Below are positions 20,122 to 29,656 of a DNA stretch of 64,000 nucleotides, one piece after another. The notes below the pieces were generated by a model, which was given only the letters and a program-made list of their open reading frames with translations, was not told the origin of the DNA and searched no databases. Both the position numbers and the translations under genes were made by a program. Numbering within the stretch: position 1 is the first letter of the stretch; each line of letters begins with the position of its first letter. This stretch comes from Pseudomonas fluorescens (lineage in GTDB: Bacteria; Pseudomonadota; Gammaproteobacteria; Pseudomonadales; Pseudomonadaceae). The stretch lies in NCBI RefSeq assembly GCF_019212185.1, contig NZ_CP078138.1, positions 974,501 through 1,038,500 of the forward strand. The letters are read 5' to 3'.

Positions 20122-21594
20122 GTGACTACCGTATACACCAAGATTCTTTCAAATACTCGATTCCGAACCTCCGAAGTTTCCGATCGTCATATTTTATTGG
20201 AGGCTGAAAGCGACAGGGGACGGCTTTTGTTCTGTCCGGCTTTCAGGAGGCTCCAGCAAAAGGCACAAGTCTTTTCGATGGAGTCCAACGCTTCGGTAAG
20301 GAGCCGGTTGACGCACTCCTTAGAAGTTGCTCAGGTTGGCCGTTACATTGCTGATCAGATTTCCATACAACTCATGGAGAAGAAGCTTGCCGAGAAAGAG
20401 GAATGTGCTGCTTTGACAACATTCGTCGAGACGGCGTGCTTGATGCATGACATTGGAAATCCACCATTTGGCCATTTCGGTGAGTTTGCAATTTCTGAGT
20501 GGTTCAAGATTAATGGTGTAGATGCGCTGAAATGCGCGTTTGAAGCGTCAGGTGTAGCGGGGGCTGAGACATATAAAAACCAAGCGCTTGCTGATTTTAT
20601 TGAGTTTGACGGCAATCCCCAAGGGATAAGGATTGTCACTAAGCTCCAGCGGAATAATGATGAGTTTGGTTTGAATCTAACCAAAACCACGTTAGCAGCC
20701 TACCTGAAATACGTGCGTACCAGCGGCATTAAGCCGGAAGAAGTTGAATCTCCATTTGTTAAAAAGTGTGGTTACTTCTCGACGGAGGTAGACATCGTCG
20801 AGAGTGTGTGGCGAGAGTTCGGCTACAATATCCCGCAGCGGTATCCTCTTGCATATATCATGGAGGCTGCTGATGATATCGCTTACTGTATCAGTGATCT
20901 CGAAGACTCGATTGAAAAGGGGTTATTGAACCAGTCTTCTGCATTGTCTGATATCGACAGCCAATGGCGGAGTGCTGGTTACGATAAATTAGAGTTCTCA
21001 AGTATCATCACAGCGGCGCTTACTAACGCCGCCAATGGTGAGAAACCAGATGGGAAGCCATATACGTTCACGGATTTTCGCACAAACCTGAATCGGGCGT
21101 TGGTTAATCATGCTGCGGAACAGTACATCATCCATCATGACGAGGTGCTGAGCGGGGCGATGTCTTCGTTAATTTCTGCGGAGTCGGCTTACGGAAAGAT
21201 TCTCGAGCTGTTGAAAGATTATTGCCGGGACCGGGTCTACTGCCACGAGAGCGTCCAGAAAATTGAGCTGGCTGGCTATAAGGCAATATCTGGCTTGCTT
21301 GAGCAATTCTCGTGCCTCCTTAAAATTGGTGAGGAGCGTTTTGCTCTGGCTTTGGATGGTCAAAAGAAAGATGAGCAAGGTCATAAGATTGTTATCGAAT
21401 CTAAATTGTTATCACTCTTTCCAAAAAGATATATTCAGGCTTATCGCGATGATCTGGCCAGGCTCTCTAGAGACGAAAGCTTCCATGTAAAAGAATGGGT
21501 GCTGAGGGCTCATCTGGTTACTGATTTCATTTCCGGTATGACAGATGACTTCTCGATTGATACCTATCAAACTCTGTCTGGAATCAAATTGTGA
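20122..21594 (+). CDS. Deoxyguanosinetriphosphate triphosphohydrolase (dGTPase) family protein
   Basis: A 490-aa HD-domain enzyme from a GTG start (TAGGA upstream). Metal ligands are visible: His65 in RLTHSLEVAQVGR, His109-Asp110 in CLMHDIGNPPFGHFGE, and the distal Asp in ADDIAYC. Length and motif order match the E. coli Dgt class, which hydrolyses dGTP to deoxyguanosine and triphosphate. Its place at the front of a defence island fits the known antiphage dGTPases that starve phages of nucleotides. The stop overlaps the next start (GTGA), so expression with the 191-aa partner is coupled. Confidence 0.85.
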   Translation: MTTVYTKILSNTRFRTSEVSDRHILLEAESDRGRLLFCPAFRRLQQKAQVFSMESNASVRSRLTHSLEVAQVGRYIADQISIQLMEKKLAEKEECAALTTFVETACLMHDIGNPPFGHFGEFAISEWFKINGVDALKCAFEASGVAGAETYKNQALADFIEFDGNPQGIRIVTKLQRNNDEFGLNLTKTTLAAYLKYVRTSGIKPEEVESPFVKKCGYFSTEVDIVESVWREFGYNIPQRYPLAYIMEAADDIAYCISDLEDSIEKGLLNQSSALSDIDSQWRSAGYDKLEFSSIITAALTNAANGEKPDGKPYTFTDFRTNLNRALVNHAAEQYIIHHDEVLSGAMSSLISAESAYGKILELLKDYCRDRVYCHESVQKIELAGYKAISGLLEQFSCLLKIGEERFALALDGQKKDEQGHKIVIESKLLSLFPKRYIQAYRDDLARLSRDESFHVKEWVLRAHLVTDFISGMTDDFSIDTYQTLSGIKL

Positions 21595-22166
21595 TATTAC
21601 GCTCCAAGGAACATCCCTACTGGCATGTGGCGGCTATGGTTGTCTTAAATGCCCAGCCAGTTGAGGCGGTAGAGTTAAGCTTCTATCACTACCTACCTCA
21701 ATCATTGACCGATACAAGGCATGTGGTGACCGTTGGGGTAGAGAATTTTTTGGACTTGATTTATATGGAGAGGTTAATAAAAAGCTGTCCGGCAGGAGCG
21801 GAGGTAGCGATTCATTCCAGAGTAAAAATGCTGAATGGCGAAATCAAGCATATTCCAATGATTGATCTGTCAACGGCGGCAGTGGCTCACCTTTCCAAAC
21901 TCAGGCCGTTCCTCGATGAGGATTTCGAAGGATTTGCATGGTTCAAAAGCGGTCGGTCATATCATGGTTACGGGGGTAGGTTCATCAACTCCGAAGAGCT
22001 CATAGACTTAATGGGACGGCTGCTCTTGGCTAACCAGATTGGAATGCCGCCAACGGTAGATCCGCGATGGGTCGGCCATCGTCTAATCGCTGGATATGCC
22101 GCTCTTCGATGGACGAAGAATACCTCCCAATACACCGACATCCCTCGCCGAGTTTTTCCGGTGTAG
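21591..22166 (+). CDS. Unrecognised 191-aa protein coupled to the dGTPase
   Basis: It begins at a GTG overlapping the dGTPase stop. The protein is soluble, with an alpha/beta pattern in the first 110 residues and a conserved-looking second half: WFKSGRSYHGYGGRF (about 122-136), then DPRWVGHRLIAGYAALRWT (about 157-175). The SGRSYHxY element and the DPxWxGH segment are reminiscent of the nucleotide-binding part of archaeo-eukaryotic-type primases, but the resemblance is weak and I would not name a function. The coupling suggests it is a regulator or partner of the dGTPase. Confidence 0.6.
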   Translation: MILRSKEHPYWHVAAMVVLNAQPVEAVELSFYHYLPQSLTDTRHVVTVGVENFLDLIYMERLIKSCPAGAEVAIHSRVKMLNGEIKHIPMIDLSTAAVAHLSKLRPFLDEDFEGFAWFKSGRSYHGYGGRFINSEELIDLMGRLLLANQIGMPPTVDPRWVGHRLIAGYAALRWTKNTSQYTDIPRRVFPV

Positions 22167-22428
22167 AAGTGATCTAGGCCGCCCGGCTTGCTCCCGTCAC
22201 CGCTTAAGGCGAGGCGAGCCAGCCGAGGTCACCAATCCAACAGCCTAATTCCTCCCGCTTTCCAATCAAAGTATGGTGGGTGAGCATCTGTAGCGGTCGT
22301 CTTGTGTGGTCTCCCCCTAGTACTTGGCGTTGGTGGCTATAAGGGCCAGTTTCAGGCCTGTGCGAGTGCAGCTCGCACTGGTAGACTTCAGCCGATTTAA
22401 AACGACTATGAGAGTGTTAGGCTGAGCT

Positions 22429-22635
22429 ATGAGTACCGAGCCTTGGGTCACTGCTGAGCAGGTCGCCCTCCATTTGGGGGTTGCCAAAGATACGGTCTAT
22501 CGCTGGCGTGAGCGGCGGGGCATACCGGCTCATCGCATTGGCAGACTCTGGAAATTCCAGCTCTCCGAGGTGGATGAATGGGTCCGGGCTGGTGGCGCGG
22601 ATGATGCCTCTGACACCGTGGCGCAACATAACTAG
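22429..22635 (+). CDS. Excisionase-like helix-turn-helix protein before hsdR
   Basis: A 68-aa MerR-like/excisionase-type HTH: WVTAEQVALHLGVAKDTVYRW is the helix-turn-helix, followed by the GRLWKFQLSEVDEW wing usual in this family. The gene lies 28 nt upstream of hsdR on the same strand. Small HTH genes of this kind often precede type I restriction operons and may control their expression, so a regulatory role is more likely than a role in island excision. Confidence 0.75.
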   Translation: MSTEPWVTAEQVALHLGVAKDTVYRWRERRGIPAHRIGRLWKFQLSEVDEWVRAGGADDASDTVAQHN

Positions 22636-22663
22636 CGTATTGCATTAAGGATGAGCACACCTG

Positions 22664-25600
22664 ATGGTTTTCAGTGAAGATTCGCGCGTCAAGATTCCCT
22701 GCATCTTGCACCTGGTTCGCCTGGGTTACAGCTACCTATCCCTGAAGGGTGCTTCCTGGGATCAGCAAACCAATATCTTTCCGGCGCTTTTTTGTTCTTC
22801 GCTGGCCAGGATCAACCCTGGCGTGGAAACCGATGACATCGACCGCCTGCTGGCGGAAGTCAAGCTCTTGCTGGACAACGAAGACCTCGGCAAGGCTTTC
22901 TACGACAAGCTCACCGAGCGCTCTGGCATCCGCCTGATCGACTTCGAGAATTTCGACAACAACAGTTTCCACGTTGTGACCGAGCTGCCATGCCGAAATG
23001 GTGATGATGAGTTCCGGCCCGACATCACCCTGCTTATCAATGGCATGCCGCTGGCCTTCATTGAGGTCAAGAAGCCCAACAACCGCGAAGGCGTGTTGGC
23101 TGAACGCAACCGCATCATCATGCGCTGTCGCAATCAGCGCTTCCGTCGTTTCATCAACATCACGCAGTTGATGGTCTTCTCCAACAACATGGAGTATGAA
23201 GACGGCTCGCCGCAGCCAATCGAAGGTGCCTTCTATGCCAGCCCTTCGTATGATTTGCCAATCTTCAACTACTTCCGTGAAGAGGAAGCATTGAATCTGG
23301 CCAAGCTGCTGGTTGCCGAAAATGACGACGTCGAGAACGCGGTTCTGCGCGACAACAATCTCAACGTCATCAAGCACAGCCCTGAATTTCTCAGTAACAA
23401 AGATCCTGATGCACCGACCAACCGCATATGCACGTCATTGTTCAGCCGACAACGGCTGGCGTTTCTACTGCGTTTTGCACTTGTCTATGTCAACGAGGCT
23501 GATGGGCTGCAAAAGCACGTCATGCGCTACCCGCAGCTTTTCGCCACTAAGGCAATTGAGAAGAAACTCGATGCTGGCGTACGCAAAGGCATCATCTGGC
23601 ACACCCAGGGCAGCGGTAAAACCGCGCTTGCCTATTACAATGCTCGCTTTCTGACGGACTACTTCCAGCGCAAAGGCATCATCCCCAAGTTCTATTTCAT
23701 CGTCGATCGGCTCGATCTGCTCACCCAGGCCCAACGCGAATTTGTTGGTAGGGGGCTGATTGTACACAGCATTGACACTCGTGAAGCCTTCGCTCGCGAC
23801 ATCAAGGCCACCCAGGTGCTGCACAACCACAGCGGCAGGTCAGAGATCACCGTGGTCAACATCCAGAAGTTCCAGGATGACCCGGACGTGGTGCGTACTG
23901 AGGATTACGACGTCAACATCCAGCGTGTTTACTTCCTTGATGAGGTGCATCGCAGTTACAACCCGCAGGGCAGTTTTCTCGCCAACCTCAGCCAGTCAGA
24001 CCGTAATGCCATCAAGATTGGTCTTACCGGCACCCCATTGTTAGGTGACGATCGTAACTCCCGGGCTTTGTTCGGTGACTACATCCACAAGTACTACTAC
24101 AACGCATCCATCGCCGACGGCTACACCCTGCGACTGATCCGTGAAGAAATTGCCACCAACTACAAGCTGGTCCTTCAGGAGGCGCTGGCCGCTGTCGAAC
24201 TGCAACAGGGTGACATTGACCGCAAGCTTGTCTACTCCCACCCAAAGTTCGTCGAGCCTATGCTCGAATACATCGTGCGTGATTTCGAAAAGAGCCGCGG
24301 TGCGCTGGCCGACGCCAGCATCGGCGGTATGGTGATCTGCGACAGCGCCGAGCAGGCCCGGCAGATGTTCGAGATATTCAACGACGCTCATGCCAGGCAG
24401 GGCCAGCCTACCCCCAAGCTCCAGAACTCCTCTCAAGTCTTGATCGCCGCCGAGCAGCGAGGCAGCTACGTCGCCCGTAGCCTACAGGAAAATCGCGTCA
24501 AGTCTGCCGCTCTGATCCTGCACGACATAGGCAGTAAGGAAGAGCGCAAGCAATGGGTGGAAGACTTCAAGGCGGGCAAGATCGACTTGCTGTTCGTCTA
24601 CAACATGCTGCTCACCGGCTTCGATGCCAAGCGCCTAAAAAAGCTTTACCTCGGTCGGGTGATTCGTTCGCACAACCTGTTACAGGCACTCACCCGCGTC
24701 AATCGTACCTACAAGGATTTCCGTTACGGCTATGTGGTCGATTTCGCCGATATCCGTAAGGAGTTCGACGCCACCAACAAGGCCTATTTCGACGAGCTTC
24801 AGGCCGAGCTAGGCGACGAGGTCGAGCACTACTCCAATTTGTTCAAATCTGCTGAAGAAATCGCCGAGGAAATCGAAGCGATCAAGGACATCCTATTCAG
24901 TTTCAACGTCGAAAACGCCGAAGAGTTTTCACGGCAAATCACCCAAATTCAAGATCGCGCCACGGTGCTGGCGCTCAAGAAGGCCCTGGCCGACGCCCGC
25001 AGCCTCTACAACCTAATTCGTCTACAGGGTGACTACACGCTCCTGCAACAGCTTGATTTTCAGAAGCTAAACCAGCTCTACCGCGAAACCTGCAACCACC
25101 TTGACCTGCTCAACCTGAAAGAGAGTATCGAATCCAGCACCGATACCGGTAACCTGCTCAACGTCGCATTGGAAGACGTGCTGTTCATGTTCAGAAAGGT
25201 CCGAGAAGAAGAGCTGGTACTGGCTGACAAGCTCAAGAACACTCTGCGCCAGACCCGCGAGGCCTTGGCTGATAACTTCGACCAGCAAGACCCCAAGTTC
25301 ATTACTCTCAGGGAAGAACTGGAGCGACTGTTCAAGAAAAAGAAACTCAACGAAGTCACCCAAGACGAAATGACTGCCAACATCGGCGCGCTCAACGCGA
25401 TTCACGATCAGGTCAAAGAACTCAATCGGCAGAATAATCAGCTGCGCGCCAAGTACCAGGGTGACGCGAAATACACCCGCATCCACAAACGTCTGCAAGA
25501 GCGCGGCGGTCTCACCCAAACCGAACGCCGCCTGTTTGAGGCACTCTCCGGTGTCAAACAGGCCGCCGACGAGCAGGTACTGCAGAACACCCAGTTAGTG

Positions 25601-25774
25601 AATAACGAAAGCTACTTCGAAGGGATGATGATGCCGCTTGTAATTGGCGAGTTCCAAATTCGCCAGAGAATCCAGCTCACTCCAGACGCTTCCCGCGCCA
25701 TTAACCAGTTGGTGGTGGCCGAATACATCAATGAATTTGCCTCCGGCACTCGAACAGGAACACGTACGTGGTAA
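22664..25774 (+). CDS. hsdR: Type I restriction enzyme, endonuclease/motor subunit HsdR
   Basis: A 1036-aa protein with the HSDR_N nuclease domain first (Asp120 and Glu134-Val-Lys136 of the PD-(D/E)XK site in RPDITLL...AFIEVKK), then a superfamily 2 translocase with Walker A TQGSGKT at about 315-321 and DEVH at about 425. Motif VI-like segments and a long helical C-terminus for binding the methylase follow. It cuts DNA after translocation when the recognition site is unmethylated. The end overlaps hsdM by 7 nt. No frameshift is visible. Confidence 0.92.
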   Translation: MVFSEDSRVKIPCILHLVRLGYSYLSLKGASWDQQTNIFPALFCSSLARINPGVETDDIDRLLAEVKLLLDNEDLGKAFYDKLTERSGIRLIDFENFDNNSFHVVTELPCRNGDDEFRPDITLLINGMPLAFIEVKKPNNREGVLAERNRIIMRCRNQRFRRFINITQLMVFSNNMEYEDGSPQPIEGAFYASPSYDLPIFNYFREEEALNLAKLLVAENDDVENAVLRDNNLNVIKHSPEFLSNKDPDAPTNRICTSLFSRQRLAFLLRFALVYVNEADGLQKHVMRYPQLFATKAIEKKLDAGVRKGIIWHTQGSGKTALAYYNARFLTDYFQRKGIIPKFYFIVDRLDLLTQAQREFVGRGLIVHSIDTREAFARDIKATQVLHNHSGRSEITVVNIQKFQDDPDVVRTEDYDVNIQRVYFLDEVHRSYNPQGSFLANLSQSDRNAIKIGLTGTPLLGDDRNSRALFGDYIHKYYYNASIADGYTLRLIREEIATNYKLVLQEALAAVELQQGDIDRKLVYSHPKFVEPMLEYIVRDFEKSRGALADASIGGMVICDSAEQARQMFEIFNDAHARQGQPTPKLQNSSQVLIAAEQRGSYVARSLQENRVKSAALILHDIGSKEERKQWVEDFKAGKIDLLFVYNMLLTGFDAKRLKKLYLGRVIRSHNLLQALTRVNRTYKDFRYGYVVDFADIRKEFDATNKAYFDELQAELGDEVEHYSNLFKSAEEIAEEIEAIKDILFSFNVENAEEFSRQITQIQDRATVLALKKALADARSLYNLIRLQGDYTLLQQLDFQKLNQLYRETCNHLDLLNLKESIESSTDTGNLLNVALEDVLFMFRKVREEELVLADKLKNTLRQTREALADNFDQQDPKFITLREELERLFKKKKLNEVTQDEMTANIGALNAIHDQVKELNRQNNQLRAKYQGDAKYTRIHKRLQERGGLTQTERRLFEALSGVKQAADEQVLQNTQLVNNESYFEGMMMPLVIGEFQIRQRIQLTPDASRAINQLVVAEYINEFASGTRTGTRTW

Positions 25775-27402
25775 CGCAAGAGTTTGAGCAACGCACCCGC
25801 CAACTGATCGACAGTCTCAAGGGCATCTGCGCTGCCTATGGCCTGGGCAACGATGGCAACGAATTCAAGATCATCACCCAGGTCTTTCTCTATAAGTTTC
25901 TCAACGATAAATTCACCTTCGAAGCCAAGAGAATCCGCCCCGAGCTAGGCCAGGCCCTCACTTGGGAGCAGGCTATGGCTAGTCTTAGCATTGATGAGTT
26001 GGAGATGCTGCAACTGCAGATGGGTCCGGATACGGCCCGCCTGAAGCCTGAACACTTTCTAGCCCATCTGTTCGGTCGGCAGAATGCTCCCGAGTTTGCC
26101 AAGCTGTTTGACGACACTCTGCAAGATATTGCCTTTACCAATAACGATATCTTTGCAGTGAAAACCGACGGCGGCGAGAAGATCAGGCTTTTTGATCGAG
26201 TCAGCGAATTCATCTCCGATCCGTCCAAGCGCGACAACTTTTGCCGCGCACTGATCAACAAACTGGTGGAGTTCAGCTTTGAGCGCATCTTCACCCAGAA
26301 GTACGACTTCTACGCAGCGCTTTTCGAATACCTGATCAAGGATTACAACAAGGACAGTGGTGGCAAATACGCCGAGTATTACACCCCGCACGCCGTGGCC
26401 AAGATCATGGCGGCCATCCTGGTGCCGGAGACTGCGCGCGGCAAAATCAGGAACGTGAGCTGCTATGACCCCTCCGCCGGCTCCGGCACCCTGTTGATGA
26501 ACATCGCCCACGCCATCGGGGAGCAGCGTTGCAGCATCTATTCGCAGGACATCTCACAAAAGTCCTCCAGCCTGTTGCGCCTGAACCTGATTCTCAACAA
26601 CCTGGTGCACTCCATCCCTAACATTATCCAGGGCAACACCATGCTCCACCCCTACCATCGGGAGGGCAAGGCGCTTAAAAAATTCGACTATATCGTCAGT
26701 AATCCACCGTTCAAGATGGATTTCAGCGATTTCCGTAACGAACTGGACAGCAAGGAGCATCTGGAACGCTTCTTCGCCGGAGTGCCGAGCATTCCCAAGC
26801 AGGCCGTCGACAAAATGGCCATCTACCAGCTGTTCCTGCAGCACATCATCCATTCACTTAAACCCGGCGGTAAAGCGGCTGTGGTAGTCCCCAGCGGCTT
26901 TATCACCGCGCAAAGCGGTATCGACAAAGCTATCAGGCAGCACCTGGTGGATAACAGAATGCTGGCAGGCGTAGTCTCAATGCCCAGCAACATCTTCGCT
27001 ACGACCGGAACCAACGTATCCATCCTGTTCATTGATGCCGCCAACAAAGAAAATGTGGTTCTAATCGACGCATCCGGCCTCGGCACCAAGGTCAAGGACG
27101 GCAAGAACCAAAAAACCTTGCTCTCAGACGCCGAGGAAGACCGGATCATTGCCGCCTTCAATGGCAAGCAAGCGGTGGAGCATTTCTCGGTAGTGGTGAG
27201 TTATGACGATATTAGCGCCAAAAATTACAGCCTGAGTGCCGGGCAGTATTTTGAGGTGAAGATCGAATACGTCGACCTGACGCCTGCACAGTTCGCCGCA
27301 AAGTTGCATGGATTTACTCACAATTTGGATAAATTGTTCAACGAATCAGCCGGGCTGGAACAGGATATCCGAAAAAAATTGGCGGGGTTGCGATATGAAT
27401 AA
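25768..27402 (+). CDS. hsdM: Type I restriction-modification, methylase subunit HsdM
   Basis: A 544-aa N6-adenine methyltransferase from a GTG start that overlaps the end of hsdR. It has an N-terminal helical HsdM_N domain, SAM-binding motif I YDPSAGSGTLL at about 232, and catalytic motif IV SNPPF at about 311. It methylates the target of the complex and with HsdS protects host DNA. It ends in a helix that would contact HsdS; hsdS begins 8 nt before its stop. Confidence 0.93.
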   Translation: MVTQEFEQRTRQLIDSLKGICAAYGLGNDGNEFKIITQVFLYKFLNDKFTFEAKRIRPELGQALTWEQAMASLSIDELEMLQLQMGPDTARLKPEHFLAHLFGRQNAPEFAKLFDDTLQDIAFTNNDIFAVKTDGGEKIRLFDRVSEFISDPSKRDNFCRALINKLVEFSFERIFTQKYDFYAALFEYLIKDYNKDSGGKYAEYYTPHAVAKIMAAILVPETARGKIRNVSCYDPSAGSGTLLMNIAHAIGEQRCSIYSQDISQKSSSLLRLNLILNNLVHSIPNIIQGNTMLHPYHREGKALKKFDYIVSNPPFKMDFSDFRNELDSKEHLERFFAGVPSIPKQAVDKMAIYQLFLQHIIHSLKPGGKAAVVVPSGFITAQSGIDKAIRQHLVDNRMLAGVVSMPSNIFATTGTNVSILFIDAANKENVVLIDASGLGTKVKDGKNQKTLLSDAEEDRIIAAFNGKQAVEHFSVVVSYDDISAKNYSLSAGQYFEVKIEYVDLTPAQFAAKLHGFTHNLDKLFNESAGLEQDIRKKLAGLRYE

Positions 27403-28582
27403 TTGGCAACCAATGACCATTGGTCATTTTTTATCGCTGCAGCGGGGATATGATCTAACTGGAGATGAACGAGAAGTTGGCAATATTCCCGTAGTGGGTG
27501 CCGCCGGTCAGAATGGCTTTCACAATAAAGCGCTTGCGTCAGCGCCGGGCATTGTTGTGGGTCGATGCGGGGGATCATTTGGTCAGGTGTACTTTTCAAA
27601 GGAAGACTTCTGGCCGCACAACACCGCAATGTTCGTTACGGACTTCAAGGGCAATGATCCGTATTTTGCTTATTACCTCCTGAAGAACATTGACTTTAGC
27701 AAGCTGAATTCAGGTAGCGCGCAGCCTTCCCTGAATCGAAATTATGTCTACCCAATAAAAATTACTGTTCCCAAACCGCCTGAACAAAGAAGAATCGCCG
27801 CCGTCCTTTCCGCTTTGGATGCCAAGATCGACTGCAACAATCGTATCAACGCCGAACTGGAGATGATGGCTAAGACGCTGTACGACTACTGGTTCGTGCA
27901 GTTCGACTTCCCTGATGCCGATGGCAAACCCTACAAGTCCTCTGGCGGCAAGATGAGCTATAACGCCACCCTGAAGCGCGCGATCCCCGAGGGCTGGATG
28001 GATGGCACCTTGAATGATCTCGGACAGATTGTCGGCGGTAGCACGCCGTCAACGAAAAAGCCGGATAACTTCACTACCAATGGTACGCCGTGGATCACTC
28101 CTAACGACCTGTCCGATAATCAGGGCAACAAGTTCATCACCCGAGGCGCACAAGACGTTTCCTTCAATGGAATTAAGGACGCATCGCTGAAAAAATACCC
28201 TCCAGGAACAGTTTTGCTCAGTTCCCGTGCACCTATTGGTTATATGGCTATCGCCCGAGCTGAGCTGACCACAAATCAGGGCTTCAAATCTTTTATTCCC
28301 AGCAATGGCTACTCTTCCGCATTCATTTACTACACCGTCATGAACTCCTTGAAAGCCATTACTCAGTACGCATCTGGATCAACCTTCAAAGAGGTATCTG
28401 GGGCTGTCTTGAAAACAGTGAAAATCACGCGGCCAGAGCGGAGTCCTGTCGAGGAATTCACTAAGCGTGTAGAGCCGTTTTTTCGGCGGCAAGATTTGCT
28501 CGAACAGGAAAACCAGCAACTCACCCAGCTTCGCGACTGGCTGTTGCCCATGCTGATGAACGGCCAAGTCACGGTGGCTTAA
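27395..28582 (+). CDS. hsdS: Type I restriction-modification, specificity subunit HsdS
   Basis: A 395-aa protein; the start is set at the ATG at 27395 overlapping hsdM. Two target-recognition domains are visible, each followed by a conserved helix: PPEQRRIAAVLSALDAKIDC with its spacer helix in the middle, and a second at the C-terminus (EFTKRVEPFFRRQDLLEQENQ...LRDWLLPMLMNGQV). The two domains read the two halves of a bipartite target, which cannot be deduced here. The gene appears intact. Confidence 0.9.
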   Translation: MNNWQPMTIGHFLSLQRGYDLTGDEREVGNIPVVGAAGQNGFHNKALASAPGIVVGRCGGSFGQVYFSKEDFWPHNTAMFVTDFKGNDPYFAYYLLKNIDFSKLNSGSAQPSLNRNYVYPIKITVPKPPEQRRIAAVLSALDAKIDCNNRINAELEMMAKTLYDYWFVQFDFPDADGKPYKSSGGKMSYNATLKRAIPEGWMDGTLNDLGQIVGGSTPSTKKPDNFTTNGTPWITPNDLSDNQGNKFITRGAQDVSFNGIKDASLKKYPPGTVLLSSRAPIGYMAIARAELTTNQGFKSFIPSNGYSSAFIYYTVMNSLKAITQYASGSTFKEVSGAVLKTVKITRPERSPVEEFTKRVEPFFRRQDLLEQENQQLTQLRDWLLPMLMNGQVTVA

Positions 28583-28729
28583 TGTAGTCTGCCGTGACTG
28601 AGAACCACAGAAACTCATTCGCAACCTTGCTGCGAAGCTTCTGATATTCATTGGTAAGGCGTGTTTACCGGGCACTCACGGAGCGGTTCGCACATTGGTA
28701 TCTGCTACGGGCATCGAATGTGTGATCAA

Positions 28730-28763
28730 GAGCCATGTGACGGGAGATTGTCACGTACGGTTC
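28730..28763 (+). mobile_element. Group II intron domain V remnant (plus strand)
   Basis: The 34 nt begin GAGCC and end CGGTTC, with complementary arms ATGTGAC/GTCACGT around GGGAGATT, matching the size and closing pattern of group II intron domain V. No reverse-transcriptase gene is present, so this is a 3' fragment. Confidence 0.55.
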
Positions 28764-28822
28764 TGTGAGCAGCCGAGAGGTGAAACTCCCTTTGGCCCGG
28801 CTCGCTACGCAGCGATCAACGT

Positions 28823-28975
28823 GCATCGGCGCTGATGAGCCTGATCCAGTCGGCCAAGCTCAACGGGCATGATGCACATGCTTATTTGAAGGACGTCCTC
28901 ACTCGCCTGCCGACGCAAAGGGCGAGTGAAATCGGAGAGTTGTTGCCGCATCGTTGGCCACCGGCTTCGTTACGC
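28823..28975 (+). pseudogene. IS66-family transposase, C-terminal fragment
   Basis: Encodes ALMSLIQSAKLNGHDAHAYL, then KDVLTRLPTQRASEI and ELLPHRWPP, the classic IS66 TnpC ending. There is no upstream transposase sequence; the fragment starts where the intron remnant ends. It is about 70% similar to the inverted fragment at 29441-29590. Confidence 0.75.
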
Positions 28976-29064
28976 AACACGGGATGCCCGACCGCTTACC
29001 GAGCGCCCAAGGTTGTATCTGGTTGTCAGGTAGTCAGACGCGGTTGCCAGCGCCTAACCCTTGA

Positions 29065-29098
29065 GAACCGTGCATGTGAGTTTCCTAGCACACGGCTC
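29065..29098 (-). mobile_element. Group II intron domain V remnant (minus strand)
   Basis: On the minus strand the 34 nt begin GAGCCGTGTG and end CACGGTTC, with a central AGGAAACT, a close match to bacterial group II domain V. It is a different intron from the one at 28730, as the stems differ. No RT gene is nearby. Confidence 0.6.
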
Positions 29099-29440
29099 AA
29101 GCCTCTGCTAAGGCGCCACTTTTCGTTTACCGATTCGGGCATCAGTTGCGTAACGCAGAAAATCGTTGTGGGCGGACGATTGAACCAAAGTTGCCACGAA
29201 GTTCGGCTTTGGCACGGGCGGCGGCTATTTCAAGCATCTGACGGTCAGCCGCATAGACAGCGTCCACCTGACGGTCACGTGAGCTGCTTTTAGGGTCTTC
29301 ATCTCCACTACCCATAAGGGTGGAAATTAAGCTTGGTTTTGAGATTAGCACGCTCAGCCGGGGCATTTGCAGCTGAAGAGCTTTGATCGCAAGGCTTTAC
29401 CCGACGAGAGTAAGCATACGGCCAACTCACCTTGCGTAAG

Positions 29441-29590
29441 TCAGGCCGGCACCCACTGATGCGGCAGCAGTTGCTCGATCTCACTTGCTCGCTGCTTCGG
29501 CAGCCGCGATAGCACATCTTTGAGAGAGGCATACGGGTCGTGCCCATTCATGCGTGCCGACTGGATCAAACTCATGATCGCCGCCGCCCG
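29441..29590 (-). pseudogene. IS66-family transposase, C-terminal fragment (inverted copy)
   Basis: Read on the minus strand it encodes RAAAIMSLIQSARMNGHDPY, then KDVLSRLPKQRASEIEQLLP and HQWVPA with an intact stop at 29441. It is homologous to, but not identical with, the fragment at 28823-28975, so two distinct IS66 elements have decayed here. Confidence 0.75.
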
Positions 29591-29656
29591 TTTGCCGCGC
29601 CTCGTGACTACGGCACGATAAGCTGTCCTTCGTCTGAATCGTAAAATGGCCTACGA

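Larger units (their letters stand above)
28583..29656. other. Patchwork of insertion-element debris
   Basis: No intact gene. The stretch contains two group II intron domain V sequences in opposite orientation (28730-28763 and 29065-29098) and two IS66 transposase C-terminal fragments in opposite orientation (28823-28975 and 29441-29590). The open frame at 29142-29366 on the minus strand (ends GSIVRPQRFSALRN) is unassigned. The debris separates the restriction operon from the DUF4238 gene. Confidence 0.6.

Noticed and set aside
29142..29366. A 74-codon minus-strand frame ending GSIVRPQRFSALRN
   Set aside because: It lies within insertion-element debris; I could not tie it to a family, so it is not listed as a gene.
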